Shown here piece after piece: positions 62,770 to 64,000 of a stretch of DNA of 64,000 nucleotides. Source of the stretch: Hoeflea marina (GTDB lineage Bacteria; Pseudomonadota; Alphaproteobacteria; Rhizobiales; Rhizobiaceae); assembly GCF_003182275.1 (NCBI RefSeq), contig NZ_QGTR01000002.1:558001-622000 (forward strand), in the 5' to 3' direction. Below the pieces are notes generated by a model. The model was not told the DNA's origin and did not search any database. It saw only the letters and a list, made by a program, of their open reading frames with translations. Both the position numbers and the translations under genes were made by a program. The first letter of the stretch is position 1. Each line of letters begins with the position of its first letter.

Positions 62770-63423
62770 TCACAGCATCCCCGGATCTCCCGGCGTCAGG
62801 CCCATGCGCGTGGCATGCCATGTGGCTTCGGCGCGGGAGGAAATCCCGAGTTTCCTGTAGATCGATTTCAGGTGACTGGCGATCGTGCTTTCCGACACGG
62901 CCAGGGACTCGGCAACGTCACAATTGCGCAGTCCGCGGCTGATGAGGGCCAGAACCTCGCGCTCCCGTGACGTCAGCTTTGATGTCTCTTCGGACACCGG
63001 CCCGGTCAGGCGGAAGTGCTCCATGATGCGTCGTGCGATCGACGGCGACAGTGCGGGAACACCCTCGGCAAGCTGGGTAAGTTGCAGCACAATGCGTTCG
63101 GCGGGCTGTTCCTTGAGCAGGTAGCCGCTCGCCCCCCGCGACAGCGCGGCAACGATGTTGGCATCGTCCGCCATCACCGTGGTGACGACACCAAGCGTCG
63201 GCGCGCCGGACTGGCGCAGATGCGAGAGCAGGTCCAGGCCGTTGCCGTCGGGCAGCCCGAGGTCGATCAGGGCCAGGTCGAAGACGAAGCGGTCGACCGC
63301 CGCCCGGCCGGCGCGCAGGTTGTCGGCCATGGTGGCGGTACAGTCGGGAAAGGCTGCGCGCGCAACCTCGCCGAGCCAGATCCGCGTTTCCGACACATCC
63401 TCGACGATCAAGACGTGCTTCAT
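62770..63423 (-). CDS. NarL/FixJ-type response regulator
   Basis: A 217-residue two-component regulator. The receiver domain has acidic residues at the N-terminus (VEDV) and phospho-acceptor Asp54 (LALIDLGLPDG), and Lys in SGYLLKEQPAE. A LuxR-type HTH (about 150-210) contains LTSREREVLALISRGLRNCD and STIASHLKSIYRKLGIS. The upstream kinase gene overlaps it by four bases (ATGA), so they are one operon. Confidence 0.94.
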   Translation of the reverse strand: MKHVLIVEDVSETRIWLGEVARAAFPDCTATMADNLRAGRAAVDRFVFDLALIDLGLPDGNGLDLLSHLRQSGAPTLGVVTTVMADDANIVAALSRGASGYLLKEQPAERIVLQLTQLAEGVPALSPSIARRIMEHFRLTGPVSEETSKLTSREREVLALISRGLRNCDVAESLAVSESTIASHLKSIYRKLGISSRAEATWHATRMGLTPGDPGML

Positions 63424-64000
63424 GGGTGCATCCCCTCGACTGTAGAGAACTGCGCCTTCAGGGTGAAGCCCGGGCCGCTCTCGATGATTTCCATCCGCCC
63501 CTTGAGCCCGGCGAGCCTTACGCGCATGCCGGCAAGCCCGGTGCCGCTGCCGCCGTCGCGCGGTTGATCGCCGGCAGTGCTCTGCCCGTCATCGCTGATG
63601 GTCAATTCCAGCCGATCGTCGGCGTGGCCGATGGCGACACTGACGCTGCTGGCGTTTGCATGGCGGATGGAGTTGCTGACCGCCTCGCGAATGATCGAGC
63701 GCAAGGCATTGGCGGCGACGGGGGAGACGGGTGCATCGTCGGCGCCATGCGAGGACCAGCGCAGGGCGATGCCGGCCGCGAAAAGCCTTTCCGCGGTCTC
63801 GAGCCGCAATTCGGCCAGGCTTTCATCGAGCGATTGCGGAACGCCGGTGACATTGTTGATGATATCCCGCAGATCCGACAGCGCATCCCGGATCATGGCG
63901 TCCTTGCTTTCGGGCTTCGTGCCGTGCAGGGCGCTCAGAAGCTTCGCGCCTATATTGTCATGCATGTCGCGCCCGATGCGGGCCCGTTCCTCGGCTATGC
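63420..64000 (-). CDS. Sensor histidine kinase, partial (runs off window)
   Basis: The C-terminal part of a HisKA_3-type kinase, the usual partner of NarL regulators. The phospho-acceptor His is in EERARIGRDMHDNIG, with the reading frame open to the window edge, so the sensory domain is missing here. The HATPase part has REAVSNSIRHANAS, ISDDGQ and GSGTGLAGMRVRLAGLKG. It partners the response regulator downstream. Confidence 0.92.
   Translation of the reverse strand, partial: IAEERARIGRDMHDNIGAKLLSALHGTKPESKDAMIRDALSDLRDIINNVTGVPQSLDESLAELRLETAERLFAAGIALRWSSHGADDAPVSPVAANALRSIIREAVSNSIRHANASSVSVAIGHADDRLELTISDDGQSTAGDQPRDGGSGTGLAGMRVRLAGLKGRMEIIESGPGFTLKAQFSTVEGMHP

Overview
The window is high-GC chromosomal DNA from an alphaproteobacterium, most likely a member of the Rhizobiales/Hyphomicrobiales (Rhizobiaceae–Phyllobacteriaceae side, Hoeflea-like). 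The evidence is a mitochondria-like aa3 oxidase operon, a CcrM methyltransferase, IalB, DUF1344 and BioY proteins, a RibB whose GTP-cyclohydrolase half is degenerate, and intergenic repeats of about 108 bp with two palindromes that resemble rhizobial RIME elements. The genus is inference; no 16S rRNA gene is present.

Layout. 1-10.3 kb: start of a secreted protein, then ribB-aroC, a DUF1344 protein, a GFA-family enzyme, a histidine phosphatase, fabI and a DnaJ-like chaperone on the minus strand, followed by pdxH, a polysaccharide deacetylase and tldD. 10.7-20.6 kb: an IalB protein and the cytochrome c oxidase cluster ctaC-ctaD-ctaB-CoxF-like-ctaG-ctaE-DUF983-SURF1, leading into ispH-thrB-rnhA. 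20.6-32.3 kb: peroxiredoxin, a stand-alone DsbD-alpha protein, YqgE, a Stf0 sulfotransferase, a large membrane GGDEF/EAL protein, a GNAT acetyltransferase, an M16 peptidase, thrC, a lipoprotein and a HAD phosphatase. 32.4-37 kb: an isochorismatase-fold protein lacking its catalytic Cys, ccrM, a mazEF-type toxin-antitoxin pair with a perfect palindrome upstream, a YciE/YciF ferritin-like protein and an FAD oxidoreductase. 37-53.8 kb: a GAF histidine kinase, HAD, mutY, a PLDc_N mini-protein, two LPS-type glycosyltransferases (GT25, GT90), the DUF721-DsbA-smc block, two more polysaccharide genes (nucleotide-sugar dehydratase and WecA-like transferase) and ppdK. 53.8-62 kb: an unrecognised two-gene operon, a YeeE/YedE transporter, a two-subunit aconitase X, small hypothetical proteins, an MBL hydrolase and bioY. 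62.2-64 kb: tRNA-Gln(UUG), an AT-richer gene-free stretch and a NarL-type two-component system running off the end.

Most of the window is core metabolism and respiration. The oxidase cluster holds subunits I-III plus heme and copper assembly factors, so it can build a complete aa3 enzyme. thrB and thrC together cover the end of threonine synthesis. The four polysaccharide genes flank the DUF721-DsbA-smc block and look like cell-surface modules placed around a conserved core.

I found no CRISPR array, prophage, intact transposase or clear new defence system. The best leads are modest: an operon encoding a membrane protein with a lipoyl-like N-terminus and a C-terminal domain resembling a trypsin fold without its catalytic residues; the Cys-to-Gly isochorismatase; an imperfect repeat of the tRNA-Gln 3' end; and the dispersed palindromic repeats.
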